Shown: positions 5,664-12,391, counted from the stretch's first letter. The stretch is DNA of 21,204 nucleotides from Xenorhabdus miraniensis (GCF_002632615.1 NZ_NITZ01000035.1:1-21204), one strand, 5' to 3'. The notes: generated from the sequence alone by a model not told the origin. A program made the numbers and translations.

Positions 5664-5672
5664 TGCTATGAT
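5664..5672 (+). promoter_or_regulatory. Rightward extended -10 promoter of the Mnt-like gene
   Basis: TGCTATGAT is an extended -10 with one mismatch in the hexamer. Its hexamer is the left part of the 18-base palindrome at 5667-5684, so a protein bound there would block it. The ATG at 5699 follows with GAGGTG upstream. Confidence 0.5.
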
Positions 5673-5684
5673 GAATTCATCATA
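5667..5684. promoter_or_regulatory. 18-base perfect palindrome, likely operator
   Basis: TATGATGAATTCATCATA is perfectly self-complementary. It overlaps the -10 of the rightward promoter and lies 14 bases before the Mnt-like start codon. It differs from the CCAA-N-TTGG repeats, so it is probably bound by a different protein, such as the Mnt-like product or the host. Confidence 0.6.
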
Positions 5685-5698
5685 ACTTGAGGTGAACC

Positions 5699-6082
5699 AT
5701 GACTAAGAAATACCCTAGCCAAGAAATGGATAGATTTAATGTCCGTATGCCTGCTGGCATGAGGGATGAGATAACGAAGATTGCAGAAAAAAACGGGCGC
5801 TCTATGAACACCGAGATCGTTATGATGCTCCAAGAGGCTATTGATAGCGCGCGCAATGCTGACTCCTCTCATCAGAACGTCACATTAGTTAATGGAAGTG
5901 ATACTGCATCAACCATCAGTATTAATATTGATAAAGAGAAGTACAATGCAGCTATCAATAAGGCAGTCACATTACTTATAGCTGAAGAGTTATTAAACGA
6001 TGATGGCAATACAGATAATGATGAGTTCAAAGAATTCTTTATGAAGATAGCAGAAAATGTTAATAAAAAACTGAACAAATAA
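5699..6082 (+). CDS. Mnt/Arc-type ribbon-helix-helix repressor with long C-terminal extension
   Basis: The protein has 127 residues. Residues 8-45 are a typical ribbon-helix-helix: Q-E-M-D-R-F-N-V-R-M-P-A-G-M-R-D-E-I, then N-G-R-S-M-N-T-E-I-V-M-M-L. It is longer than Arc (53) or Mnt (82): after a Ser/Thr-rich linker (about 52-75), residues 78-127 are predicted helical and may mediate oligomer formation, as the Mnt C-terminus does. It is divergent from the Arc-like gene with 124 bases between, the same arrangement as mnt versus arc-ant in P22 immI. GAGGTG precedes the ATG by five bases. It probably maintains repression of the antirepressor promoter in the lysogen. The RHH fold is clear; the Mnt role is inferred from position. 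Confidence 0.87.
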   Translation: MTKKYPSQEMDRFNVRMPAGMRDEITKIAEKNGRSMNTEIVMMLQEAIDSARNADSSHQNVTLVNGSDTASTISINIDKEKYNAAINKAVTLLIAEELLNDDGNTDNDEFKEFFMKIAENVNKKLNK

Positions 6083-6162
6083 CATACCAAAAATAATTAA
6101 TAATATTAATTTGTTATAATAGAAAAAATCATTTCTTGACCAACAAGAGCCTGTTCACCAAC

Positions 6163-6181
6163 AAAAAAGCCCCGTAGGGGC
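6163..6181 (-). terminator. Terminator after the zinc-ribbon membrane gene
   Basis: On the minus strand GCCCC-TAC-GGGGC is followed by TTTTTTGTTGG. It stops leftward transcripts before they enter the immI-like region. Its flank ACCAACAAAAA-GCC is repeated at the terminator on the other side of the same gene (7149-7172). Confidence 0.75.
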
Positions 6182-6202
6182 GATTCTGCACCTTAATCGG
6201 TT

Positions 6203-6225
6203 AGTGTCCAACTTTTGGGGTGCAG
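6203..6225. mobile_element. Possible remnant of an IS3-family (IS150-like) end
   Basis: On the minus strand CTGCACCCCAAAAGTTGGAC resembles the tips of IS150-type elements, which carry a CTGCACCC...GTTGGAC pattern, from memory. CTGCACC recurs in inverted form at 6186-6192. No transposase is present, so at most it is a solo end. Confidence 0.3.
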
Positions 6226-6241
6226 CGCATGAATGGGGCTG

Positions 6242-7096
6242 TTATTTCCTATGACTATTTGACAATTCACTATCCCAGTATTTTATTTTTCTAATGAATG
6301 TTTCATGAATCTCACTAGGTAGAGTACGTTTTATTATGGCGATTTCATCTTCAAAGTCTCTATAGATGCCAGTTGAATCCGGTGATTGAGCGAAAAATGC
6401 TTCAACTAACTTTTTCACTCCATCATCATTTATCATGAAGCCGTCTCTTTTCTTTATAAGAAGATCTTCTGTGTTAACCGCTTTTTTTGCAGCTTCCACA
6501 ATAGGGTCTACCTTGACCAAATCAATGCTGTGAAGCCAGTATACATACCTGTCTTGAAATTGTTTCTGAATTGCTTTTGGCAACCCTTTATTAAGGCTCT
6601 CTATTTCCGATTGATAATGAAGCTCTATCTCTTGAGTGTCCTTGTCTATGTTTGCTTTTATCAACGTTTCTGATAACTCCTTAACCCTGTCATCTATTAA
6701 CTCTATCCCATCCTTCCTTCTTTTATAAAAAAACTCAGGAGGGACATTAGATGGCTTAAATTTCTTAAGGGTTATTTCTTCTATTTTTTCCTGAACATCA
6801 CTGCCGCAATGCTTGCATTTAAGCGCTTCCGCCTTAATCATTTCTGCACAATAAGGGCATTTAACATAACTATCACTGGATTCTGTAGAGTCTATCCTCT
6901 TTCGCCCTAAAATGGCCATCAAGAGGCCACAGAGAATTATGAGACAGCTAATCAGTATGAAATTTTGTCGCTGACCCATTAATCCGATATTGTTAACTCT
7001 ATTGCCGTAACCTGTCGCCACACTTACATCCATGTTAAGAGATGCGAACATAGAAATGACTCCTATAATAATTAGAAATATACCAAATTTTTTCAT
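6242..7096 (-). CDS. Two-pass membrane protein with zinc ribbon and duplicated C-terminal domain
   Basis: The protein has 284 residues. Membrane segments lie at about 4-22 and 46-64, with the loop 23-45 probably periplasmic. A zinc ribbon follows: C80-P-Y-C83...C94-K-H-C97. The remaining 190 residues contain an internal duplication: 122-192 and 212-278 both follow the plan K-R-(K)-D-G, D-D-x-V-K-x-L, then a long helix and L-P-x-x-I...Y-W. The cytoplasmic part is highly charged. The ATG has GGGGAAAAG upstream. The gene is flanked by two similar terminators, typical of an independently acquired moron. I do not recognise the family. A small membrane protein beside an immI region recalls P22 sieA by position only; superinfection exclusion is a guess. 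Confidence 0.8.
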   Translation of the reverse strand: MKKFGIFLIIIGVISMFASLNMDVSVATGYGNRVNNIGLMGQRQNFILISCLIILCGLLMAILGRKRIDSTESSDSYVKCPYCAEMIKAEALKCKHCGSDVQEKIEEITLKKFKPSNVPPEFFYKRRKDGIELIDDRVKELSETLIKANIDKDTQEIELHYQSEIESLNKGLPKAIQKQFQDRYVYWLHSIDLVKVDPIVEAAKKAVNTEDLLIKKRDGFMINDDGVKKLVEAFFAQSPDSTGIYRDFEDEIAIIKRTLPSEIHETFIRKIKYWDSELSNSHRK

Positions 7097-7150
7097 CTTT
7101 TCCCCATGATCAATCAGTAGTTATATAATGGTGAAAATCTTGCGTCTACC

Positions 7151-7172
7151 AACAAAAAGCCGCGCAGGGCTT
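7151..7172 (-). terminator. Terminator after the 127-residue lipoprotein gene
   Basis: On the minus strand AAGCC-CTGCGC-GGCTT is followed by TTTGTTGG. It lies directly after the lipoprotein stop and before the membrane protein gene. Confidence 0.6.
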
Positions 7173-7178
7173 GGCTAG

Positions 7179-7562
7179 CTATTCCGTGACCTCATCAACC
7201 CACTTCACTGCTGTATATTGGATTCCTGTTGTAACATCTTTATATTTTCTGCCAACATAAACATAGTATCTTGTTTTATAGCCTGTATACCCGCCGTAAC
7301 TATTTTTAGCGTTGATCTCTACTGGTACAACATAAGCTACATTTCTTGAAGCGGGGGTATAAGCTAGTCTGGCATCATGAAACTTGTACTTTGCTGAATC
7401 AGGATCTTTCAGTGTGTTAGCTATTATACTCCTCAGTGTTTCTTGATAGTTAGCTGGTAAATCATCATATTTAGCGTTTCCGATCTCCTGCTTTGTCATG
7501 GGACTGACGCAACCAGTAACTAGAAACATACCGCCTATAATTAAAACAACTAACTTTTTCAT
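7179..7562 (-). CDS. Prophage lipoprotein
   Basis: The protein has 127 residues. A signal peptide M-K-K-L-V-V-L-I-I-G-G-M-F-L leads to the lipobox V-T-G-C18, with V-S at +2/+3, so it is probably exported and lipid-modified, with likely outer-membrane sorting. The mature part has a helical section (D-L-P-A-N-Y-Q-E-T-L-R-S-I-I-A-N-T-L-K-D-P-D-S-A-K-Y) and then a tyrosine-rich beta section (Y-G-G-Y-T-G-Y-K-T-R-Y-Y-V-Y-V-G). The phrase L-K-D-P-x-S-A-x-Y-x-F occurs in small enterobacterial lipoproteins. The start has GAGGGG five bases upstream. That ribosome site is one arm of a ten-base inverted repeat (7568-7611), so expression may be controlled. Phage lipoproteins often alter the host surface or block superinfection; that role is inferred. 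Confidence 0.82.
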   Translation of the reverse strand: MKKLVVLIIGGMFLVTGCVSPMTKQEIGNAKYDDLPANYQETLRSIIANTLKDPDSAKYKFHDARLAYTPASRNVAYVVPVEINAKNSYGGYTGYKTRYYVYVGRKYKDVTTGIQYTAVKWVDEVTE

Positions 7563-7567
7563 TACTA

Positions 7568-7611
7568 CCCCTCATTGTTAAATTTTATTCATAGTACCAA
7601 CCAATGAGGGG
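7568..7611 (-). promoter_or_regulatory. Perfect 10-base inverted repeat covering the lipoprotein ribosome site
   Basis: CCCCTCATTG (7568-7577) and CAATGAGGGG (7602-7611) are exact inverse copies 24 bases apart. In leftward mRNA that starts upstream of 7611 they would pair and bury the GAGGGG ribosome site. An extended -10 (TGGTACTAT) sits between the arms; if used, the repeat would instead act as DNA, as a possible operator. Confidence 0.55.
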
Positions 7612-7634
7612 AAACACCCAAAAAAAAGGTTTAA

Positions 7635-8054
7635 TTATTTACCATCAGCACTGAATGCTTTTTTAATCCCTTTCATCCCTTCATTGAAAGCATTGGTGGC
7701 TAATATCGTTAATTTTTGACAGCTGTACTCATCCATGTTGCGCTGGCAACTAAATGATGGGCTGATCTCTTTTTCTCTATTATTTACTGGAACTATTTTA
7801 GCAGAACCACCTAAAAACCGATTGCCCGATGGCGAATATGTAGCAATATAGATATCAGATACCGTATCAACACGCACTCTTGTGATTAGTTCTAGCTTTT
7901 CAGGTACATTAGCCCACATAGAGCGGCATTCAGAATCGCTATAACAGCGCTGATTTTCTACAGTCAATTTGGGTAGTGGCTTTTTTTCCTTGGATGGAAC
8001 TGCGCATCCACTCAAAACCAATGCAGCAGTTAATCCAACAACTAACCTTTTCAT
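7635..8054 (-). CDS. Prophage lipoprotein with cysteine pairs
   Basis: The protein has 139 residues from the ATG at 8054. An ATG two codons earlier (8060) directly abuts the AAGGAG ribosome site and is too close, so the second is preferred. The signal peptide M-K-R-L-V-V-G-L-T-A-A-L-V-L leads to the lipobox L-S-G-C17, with A-V next, consistent with outer-membrane sorting. The mature protein has four further cysteines (in Q-R-C-Y, E-C-R-S, S-C-Q and S-C-Q-K), probably forming disulphides in the periplasm. It directly follows the tape measure gene with 101 bases between and no clear terminator. Exclusion or surface-modification roles are typical of such genes, but the function is unknown. Confidence 0.82.
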   Translation of the reverse strand: MKRLVVGLTAALVLSGCAVPSKEKKPLPKLTVENQRCYSDSECRSMWANVPEKLELITRVRVDTVSDIYIATYSPSGNRFLGGSAKIVPVNNREKEISPSFSCQRNMDEYSCQKLTILATNAFNEGMKGIKKAFSADGK

Positions 8055-8155
8055 CTTCATCTCCTTTAAATAGATACATGAATCTTAATCAAAGTATGAT
8101 GCAAAATGAAGCAAAGCAAACTGGAATCCATTCCGATATATCCTAAATCCCCCTT

Positions 8156-11026
8156 TCACCGACGCCCTTTAATGGTCTGATATAAGGCAGACGCGGGATT
8201 GTTAAGCATTCGATTAACACCCACTTCGACCATTTGCAGAAACTCACGCCTAACCGCTGCATCATTACCGCTAGAAGATTGCTGCTGTTGCTGCTGACCG
8301 CTGCTAATATTGATATCACCGCTCATTACCAAAGTAACACCACCAGCAGAAGCGGGTTGCATTCCGTACATCTTGGACGACGGAGTGTTTATTACCATAG
8401 GCTGAGAACTACCAACATGGCCACCAGTAGCATAGCCTCGTTTAGTATTGTTCATTAGCCTATATAGGTTTTCGACGCCTAAACGCTGTGTCGCTTCTTT
8501 GGTGAATACGAATTCGCCACCATGAACAACACCTTTTGGTTCGTATTTACCACCATTTCCAGTATAACCTCCGCCAGCGTAGCCAAACCATGTCTTACCA
8601 AATTCAGTACCACCAAATGCCGTTTTCATGGCTTGTAGTATAGCCATTTGTATCAGCATCTTAGTAATCATACTAAGTATTGATTTAGTAAAATCTGCAA
8701 AGTTAGCCTTGCCAGTGAGAAGGAAATCAGACAGTGTATTACTCATACCTGCGAAAGTTGCTTGTGAGATTTGGGCAACATTAGCGTAGGTGTTGGTGGC
8801 TTGATCTTGGAAGTCGATAAACCCTTTTTTAATACCAGCCTCCCAATTCCCTCTTAACGAATCTTCCTCAGCATAATAGAGTCTTAGAGCTTCCTCCTCC
8901 TCTGGCGACTTCGCCTTTTCTAGCGAGACGCCTCGTTGATAATCCTTATCTGTTTTTCCGGAGCTATCAATTAATGCCCTTGTTCGCGCATTAATTTCAT
9001 CAATCCTTTTCTTTTGCTGATCTAACTCTCTATTCTTTTGCTTCTGTAATTCAACCTCATCACCTACGACAGCTAATGCACGCTGAGAAGCAAGAATGGT
9101 GTCTTTTTGCAGTAGGAGTGACTTTTCTCCCTCAGTGAGCTTTCTCTTCCCTTGGGCTTCTTCCAGAATGGCAATTTGGGCTTCCATATCCCACAATTTT
9201 TTACGCTCAGAACTGATAACGTCATTGACGGTCTTGTGCTCTTTGAGGACTCTTAACTGAGCTTGCAAGGAAAGTAATGCTTGATTTGCAGCTTCATCTG
9301 CGCGAGTACCGGCATCAACTTTAAATTTAGACTCTTTGCGTAGTTTTTTACCCGTACCGGGCATTTGGCGGTCACGGTGCTTATAGTTGATTTGCTTCTT
9401 ATACTCTTCGTACTTTTCCTGCGTTAAAGCATATTTTTCAGCTTCTAGTTTCGCCAATTCCTCATCACGTTTGGTTTTCCAGCTGGCATAACTGTTATGC
9501 CATTTTTGGCGAATTTTGAATTTTTCAATTTCTATCTGTTCATTATTCTTTTTGGCTTGCTCTTGCGCGTTCTTGAGATCAATTTGGAACTTTTCTTCTT
9601 TAAGAGCTGCTATATCAGCGTTTAGCCCGTCAATCCTGTACTGTGGAGTGATGAATAAATTACTAAGACTTTTAAGTAACTCTTCTTTTTCGCGTATTTG
9701 TTCCTCTAGGGTGTTTTTTCTGCCTTTATTGAGCATGGAGTCCCAAGCGCCTTTAGCTGCATTTTGCACTCCTACCCATGCAGACTCTAGATACCCCAGA
9801 TTACTGACTATATCGTTCGCCCCATCATTGATAGATTGAGCATAGGCATCAATAGCGATTCTGGCCGCCGCCGTTGTATTCCCCTGTAACTCTAATGTTC
9901 TAATCTGCTCCAATTGCGCAGCGGTCAAATGATGGTTGGCTTTTTCCAGTTCCAGTGACATTTTTAACGGCTCATCCTGCAACCGTTGAAATTGGTTTAT
10001 CGTCGTCTCAACTGCCTGACCCGTAATATAATTCATCTGCGCCGCTGCTTTAGCGATACGGGATATTTCATTGTCTCTAAATAACCCTGTACCGACTACG
10101 CTAGCAATAGATGCAGCCATTTCAGACCGAGTTATGCCATTACCTGACATCACACGAGCCATTTCGTTGAGCTGTGAGGCGGTTTTATTAGCGTAATTCC
10201 CTGTCAAAATGAGCTGCTTATTGAATTGGGTAAACTCCTGCTCTGCTTCATAAGCAACTTTGACAATACTTCCTATCCCTGTAATGACTGCACCAATCGC
10301 TCCACCACGCAATAGCCCACCCATGCCTATTGAGCTGGCAATGTTTTTAAGCCCATTAATAACTGATTTATTTTTTCCGCTTAAGTTGCCAGTTTCCTTA
10401 CTTGTTTCTTTTAGCTTATTGATGTAAATATCTGCCGCAGAGCTAACGCCTAATTGCGCTGCCCTGTGTTTCAGCAATTCATTACGGCTGAGGTTTTGTG
10501 TTGCGAGCTGATCTTTTAATCTGGCAAGAAACATTTGACCCGCCGCAGACCGTTTCGCGTCCACTTCTGCTTGTTTCGCATCGACCTCTACCATTTGTTT
10601 CTTTTTGCCAACAATGTCAGAAATAATGTTGCGATAGGATTCAAGGTCTAGTTTTTCCGCTTGCCGGGCTTTTCTGGCATCGGCATGAATCTTGGTTAAC
10701 TGTTCTGTGGCGGTAGCATTACGTTTAACAGCATCGATTTGTTTAAAGAACGCCTCTGCCACTTTATCCTGTTCTGCTGCGAGGTTTTTTGAGATTGGTG
10801 CAGCTTTCCGCTCTTCTGCTGCTAACTCCGCAATACTTCTGTGCATCCTGTCAATTTCTTTAGCCATTGCCGCAGAAGCCGCAGCGTTCTTTTCTGACTG
10901 ACTGGACAGCTTGTTTGTGGAGCTACTCGCTTTATCAGCAGCATCGCTAAATGAGTTTAGTTTTTGCTCACCCCTTTCAAGGTCGGCGGTGTTAACCTTT
11001 AATGAAATAGTTGCTACATCAGTCAT
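8156..11026 (-). CDS. H: Tail tape measure protein
   Basis: The protein has 956 residues. It determines tail length and is ejected with the DNA. Residues about 1-225 and 430-690 are long charged coiled-coil helices. Residues about 230-260 are glycine-rich and hydrophobic (G-M-G-G-L-L-R-G-G-A-I-G-A-V-I-T-G-I-G) and could insert in the membrane. The C-terminal part has the lambda-type signature Y-A-G-G-G-Y-T-G-N-G-G-K-Y-E-P-K-G-V-V-H and G-E-F-V-F-T-K-E-A-T-Q-R-L-G. A glutamine run (Q x6) near residue 915 looks like a linker. No lysozyme or peptidase motif is seen. At about 0.15 nm per residue the tail would be roughly 140 nm. GAAGGA precedes the ATG. It follows the tail chaperone ORFs as expected. 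Confidence 0.95.
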   Translation of the reverse strand: MTDVATISLKVNTADLERGEQKLNSFSDAADKASSSTNKLSSQSEKNAAASAAMAKEIDRMHRSIAELAAEERKAAPISKNLAAEQDKVAEAFFKQIDAVKRNATATEQLTKIHADARKARQAEKLDLESYRNIISDIVGKKKQMVEVDAKQAEVDAKRSAAGQMFLARLKDQLATQNLSRNELLKHRAAQLGVSSAADIYINKLKETSKETGNLSGKNKSVINGLKNIASSIGMGGLLRGGAIGAVITGIGSIVKVAYEAEQEFTQFNKQLILTGNYANKTASQLNEMARVMSGNGITRSEMAASIASVVGTGLFRDNEISRIAKAAAQMNYITGQAVETTINQFQRLQDEPLKMSLELEKANHHLTAAQLEQIRTLELQGNTTAAARIAIDAYAQSINDGANDIVSNLGYLESAWVGVQNAAKGAWDSMLNKGRKNTLEEQIREKEELLKSLSNLFITPQYRIDGLNADIAALKEEKFQIDLKNAQEQAKKNNEQIEIEKFKIRQKWHNSYASWKTKRDEELAKLEAEKYALTQEKYEEYKKQINYKHRDRQMPGTGKKLRKESKFKVDAGTRADEAANQALLSLQAQLRVLKEHKTVNDVISSERKKLWDMEAQIAILEEAQGKRKLTEGEKSLLLQKDTILASQRALAVVGDEVELQKQKNRELDQQKKRIDEINARTRALIDSSGKTDKDYQRGVSLEKAKSPEEEEALRLYYAEEDSLRGNWEAGIKKGFIDFQDQATNTYANVAQISQATFAGMSNTLSDFLLTGKANFADFTKSILSMITKMLIQMAILQAMKTAFGGTEFGKTWFGYAGGGYTGNGGKYEPKGVVHGGEFVFTKEATQRLGVENLYRLMNNTKRGYATGGHVGSSQPMVINTPSSKMYGMQPASAGGVTLVMSGDINISSGQQQQQQSSSGNDAAVRREFLQMVEVGVNRMLNNPASALYQTIKGRR

Positions 11027-11044
11027 TTTTGTTTCCTTCGGGTA

Positions 11045-11067
11045 TAAAAAAACCTCCCGAAGGAGGT
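11045..11067 (-). terminator. Terminator between tail chaperone and tape measure genes
   Basis: On the minus strand ACCTCC-TTCG-GGAGGT is followed by TTTTTTTATA, a strong intrinsic terminator one base after the chaperone stop. It may lower tape measure expression or be read through under late antitermination. Confidence 0.8.
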
Positions 11068-11068
11068 A

Positions 11069-11341
11069 TTACTTCTTGTGCATGACTTCGAGTGACTTAA
11101 TTTCCATCACCCGAATATCGTTAAATACGGTCGCCCTGTCGTTGATGTTGAGATAATCCATGACCTGATTTAATGGCGAGTAATCCAGCCCCGTAGCACC
11201 ATTCATACCCACCCGCCATTGCGTTCTCATTGCGCCAAAGACCAGATACGAATTCCACACATCAGGCCAGACCTCAACATCACATTCATCTGGAAGGAAG
11301 CCAAAGGCTCGCTCAAATTCGGCGGCATCTTTTTTGCTCAT
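11069..11341 (-). CDS. Tail assembly chaperone T-part (DUF1799-like), reached by -1 frameshift
   Basis: The ORF has 90 residues from the ATG at 11341, with W-P-D-V-W-N-S-Y-L and G-L-D-Y-S-P-L-N-Q-V-M characteristic of DUF1799-type phage proteins placed before the tape measure. It corresponds to the T part of lambda gpG-GT. The frame is open upstream as far as the slippery site at 11374-11380, so after a -1 shift the G-like ORF continues as L-I-A-V-A-E-A-L-Y-G-G-M-S-K-K-D. The fusion would have about 201 residues. Independent initiation looks poor, because GGAGG lies only one base before the ATG. The fusion protein is expected to recruit tail tube subunits to the tape measure. The stop is followed at once by a terminator hairpin. 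Confidence 0.85.
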   Translation of the reverse strand: MSKKDAAEFERAFGFLPDECDVEVWPDVWNSYLVFGAMRTQWRVGMNGATGLDYSPLNQVMDYLNINDRATVFNDIRVMEIKSLEVMHKK

Positions 11342-11370
11342 GCCTCCATATAATGCCTCAGCGACCGCGA

Positions 11371-11673
11371 TTAGTTTTTTTCGCGATTACCCAATAGTTC
11401 GTTGTAATAGGTTGTAGTGATTGCCGTTGCTGCTGACGGATAGTTATCAAGCAACAGTTTTAAGTTGTTAGAATTGTAGGGTTCCTCTATCGCCCAATCA
11501 GCGATAATTTTTTCAAAAAAGTCCACCGCAGGCATTTCACGCATTTCTTCAAGGGCGCTGATTGGTTGATGGTGAAAAGTGAATGTGACCACCTCCGACT
11601 CTTCTTTTCCAGCGACTGGAATTGATACGTTTGCTTTGAACTTAGGATTAGGAACGAGTGAAAAATTAGCCAT
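11371..11673 (-). CDS. Tail assembly chaperone G-part
   Basis: The protein has 100 residues, starts MANFSLVPNPKFKANVSIPV, and ends ...NREKN. It has the two-part look of phage tail assembly chaperones: a beta-rich N-terminus (V-V-T-F-T-F-H-H-Q-P) and a helical C-terminus (F-F-E-K-I-I-A-D-W, then L-L-L-D-N-Y-P-S-A). It lies between tail tube and tape measure, where lambda has gpG. Its last sense codons are GAA AAA AAC before TAA, making the heptamer A AAA AAC in the X-XXY-YYZ phase needed for -1 slippage into the downstream ORF. GAGG precedes the ATG by nine bases. It wraps the tape measure during assembly and is not expected in the virion. Confidence 0.85.
   Translation of the reverse strand: MANFSLVPNPKFKANVSIPVAGKEESEVVTFTFHHQPISALEEMREMPAVDFFEKIIADWAIEEPYNSNNLKLLLDNYPSAATAITTTYYNELLGNREKN
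11374..11380 (-). promoter_or_regulatory. Programmed -1 ribosomal frameshift site (A AAA AAC)
   Basis: The heptamer is in the correct phase: 0-frame codons AAA AAC precede the TAA, and -1 reading gives CTA ATC GCG and joins the DUF1799-like ORF without a stop. No clear downstream stem or pseudoknot was identified by eye. Confidence 0.8.
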
Positions 11674-11685
11674 TTAAAAAATCCT

Positions 11686-11710
11686 CAAAAGAAAGCCCCA
11701 ATTAAGGGGC
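11686..11710 (-). terminator. Terminator between tail tube and chaperone genes
   Basis: On the minus strand GCCCC-TTAATT-GGGGC is followed by TTTCTTTT. It probably reduces chaperone expression relative to the abundant tail tube protein, or is read through late. Confidence 0.75.
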
Positions 11711-11715
11711 AATTA

Positions 11716-12372
11716 TTATGCTGCGTTGGTATAAATCTGCATTTCAGATTTGAGAGAGAAACGAGCGGTTACGTTTTCCACTTCGTTCATAGCTGTATTG
11801 GGTACGCGCTGGAACGACACGGACGCTGTGTAATAGCGGTCTTCTGCTGCACGTTTATTGAAGAAACGAATGGCAGTGATCTGCTTGCTATCATCCAGTT
11901 TCATTAGCAACTGGCGAATAGGCAATTTCGCATCGTGAGCAAATGTATAAACCTGCACAACACCGTTTTTATAGGTGTCGATAGTCTCCGCCTGCTCATC
12001 TTCCAAGAACTGCACTTCTTGCGTTTGCTGCTCACCGCCTTCTGTAGAGAGCGTCATGACCTGCGGCATTACTTCCCATGCTAGTACCTTTCTCAATGAG
12101 CCTGCACCGCCACCAGCAGGGAATGTGTTCTTATCCGTGGTGTCCAAACTGTCCAGCGTGATACTTTTTTCCGTTACCGCCTTGACGAGATATGCACCAG
12201 ACGCTTTTTTCCAGCCAGAGCTGACATGAACAACGTCCCCTCTGGAAATGTCTGTAACTGATTCAACCGTCAGTACAACCTCTTCGGTGTTAGACGCAGA
12301 TGTGATTTTGATTTCCGCCCCATACTGGCTTGCAATATAGACACGGGAACCGTTAGGGATGTTATAGGCCAT
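11716..12372 (-). CDS. Major tail tube protein
   Basis: The protein has 218 residues from the ATG at 12372, chosen because AGAGGT lies about seven bases upstream. A frame extending to 12522 is rejected, because its extra 50 residues come from the neighbouring gene and a terminator. It begins MAYNIPNGSRVYIASQYGAE and is beta-rich, as tail tube subunits of the lambda gpV/phi13 type are, with a helical stretch near D-E-Q-A-E-T-I-D-T-Y-K-N-G and a conserved middle A-W-E-V-M-P-Q-V. The end (T-A-R-F-S-L-K-S-E-M-Q-I-Y) closes a beta sheet. No Ig-like C-terminal domain is seen. Its place between the terminator protein and the chaperone is the standard tail order. Flanking terminators on both sides suggest independently tuned dosage. 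Confidence 0.85.
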   Translation of the reverse strand: MAYNIPNGSRVYIASQYGAEIKITSASNTEEVVLTVESVTDISRGDVVHVSSGWKKASGAYLVKAVTEKSITLDSLDTTDKNTFPAGGGAGSLRKVLAWEVMPQVMTLSTEGGEQQTQEVQFLEDEQAETIDTYKNGVVQVYTFAHDAKLPIRQLLMKLDDSKQITAIRFFNKRAAEDRYYTASVSFQRVPNTAMNEVENVTARFSLKSEMQIYTNAA

Positions 12373-12391
12373 CGTTACCTCTTTTATGCAT

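Noticed and set aside
6112..6120. Perfect extended -10 (TGTTATAAT) on the plus strand
   Set aside because: It lies in very AT-rich DNA with no -35 and leads to no gene or clear rightward terminator, so chance is likely.
8277..8297. CTG/TTG-rich tract as a phase-variable microsatellite in the tape measure gene
   Set aside because: The glutamine codons are mixed and the tract is short, so it looks like a flexible linker.
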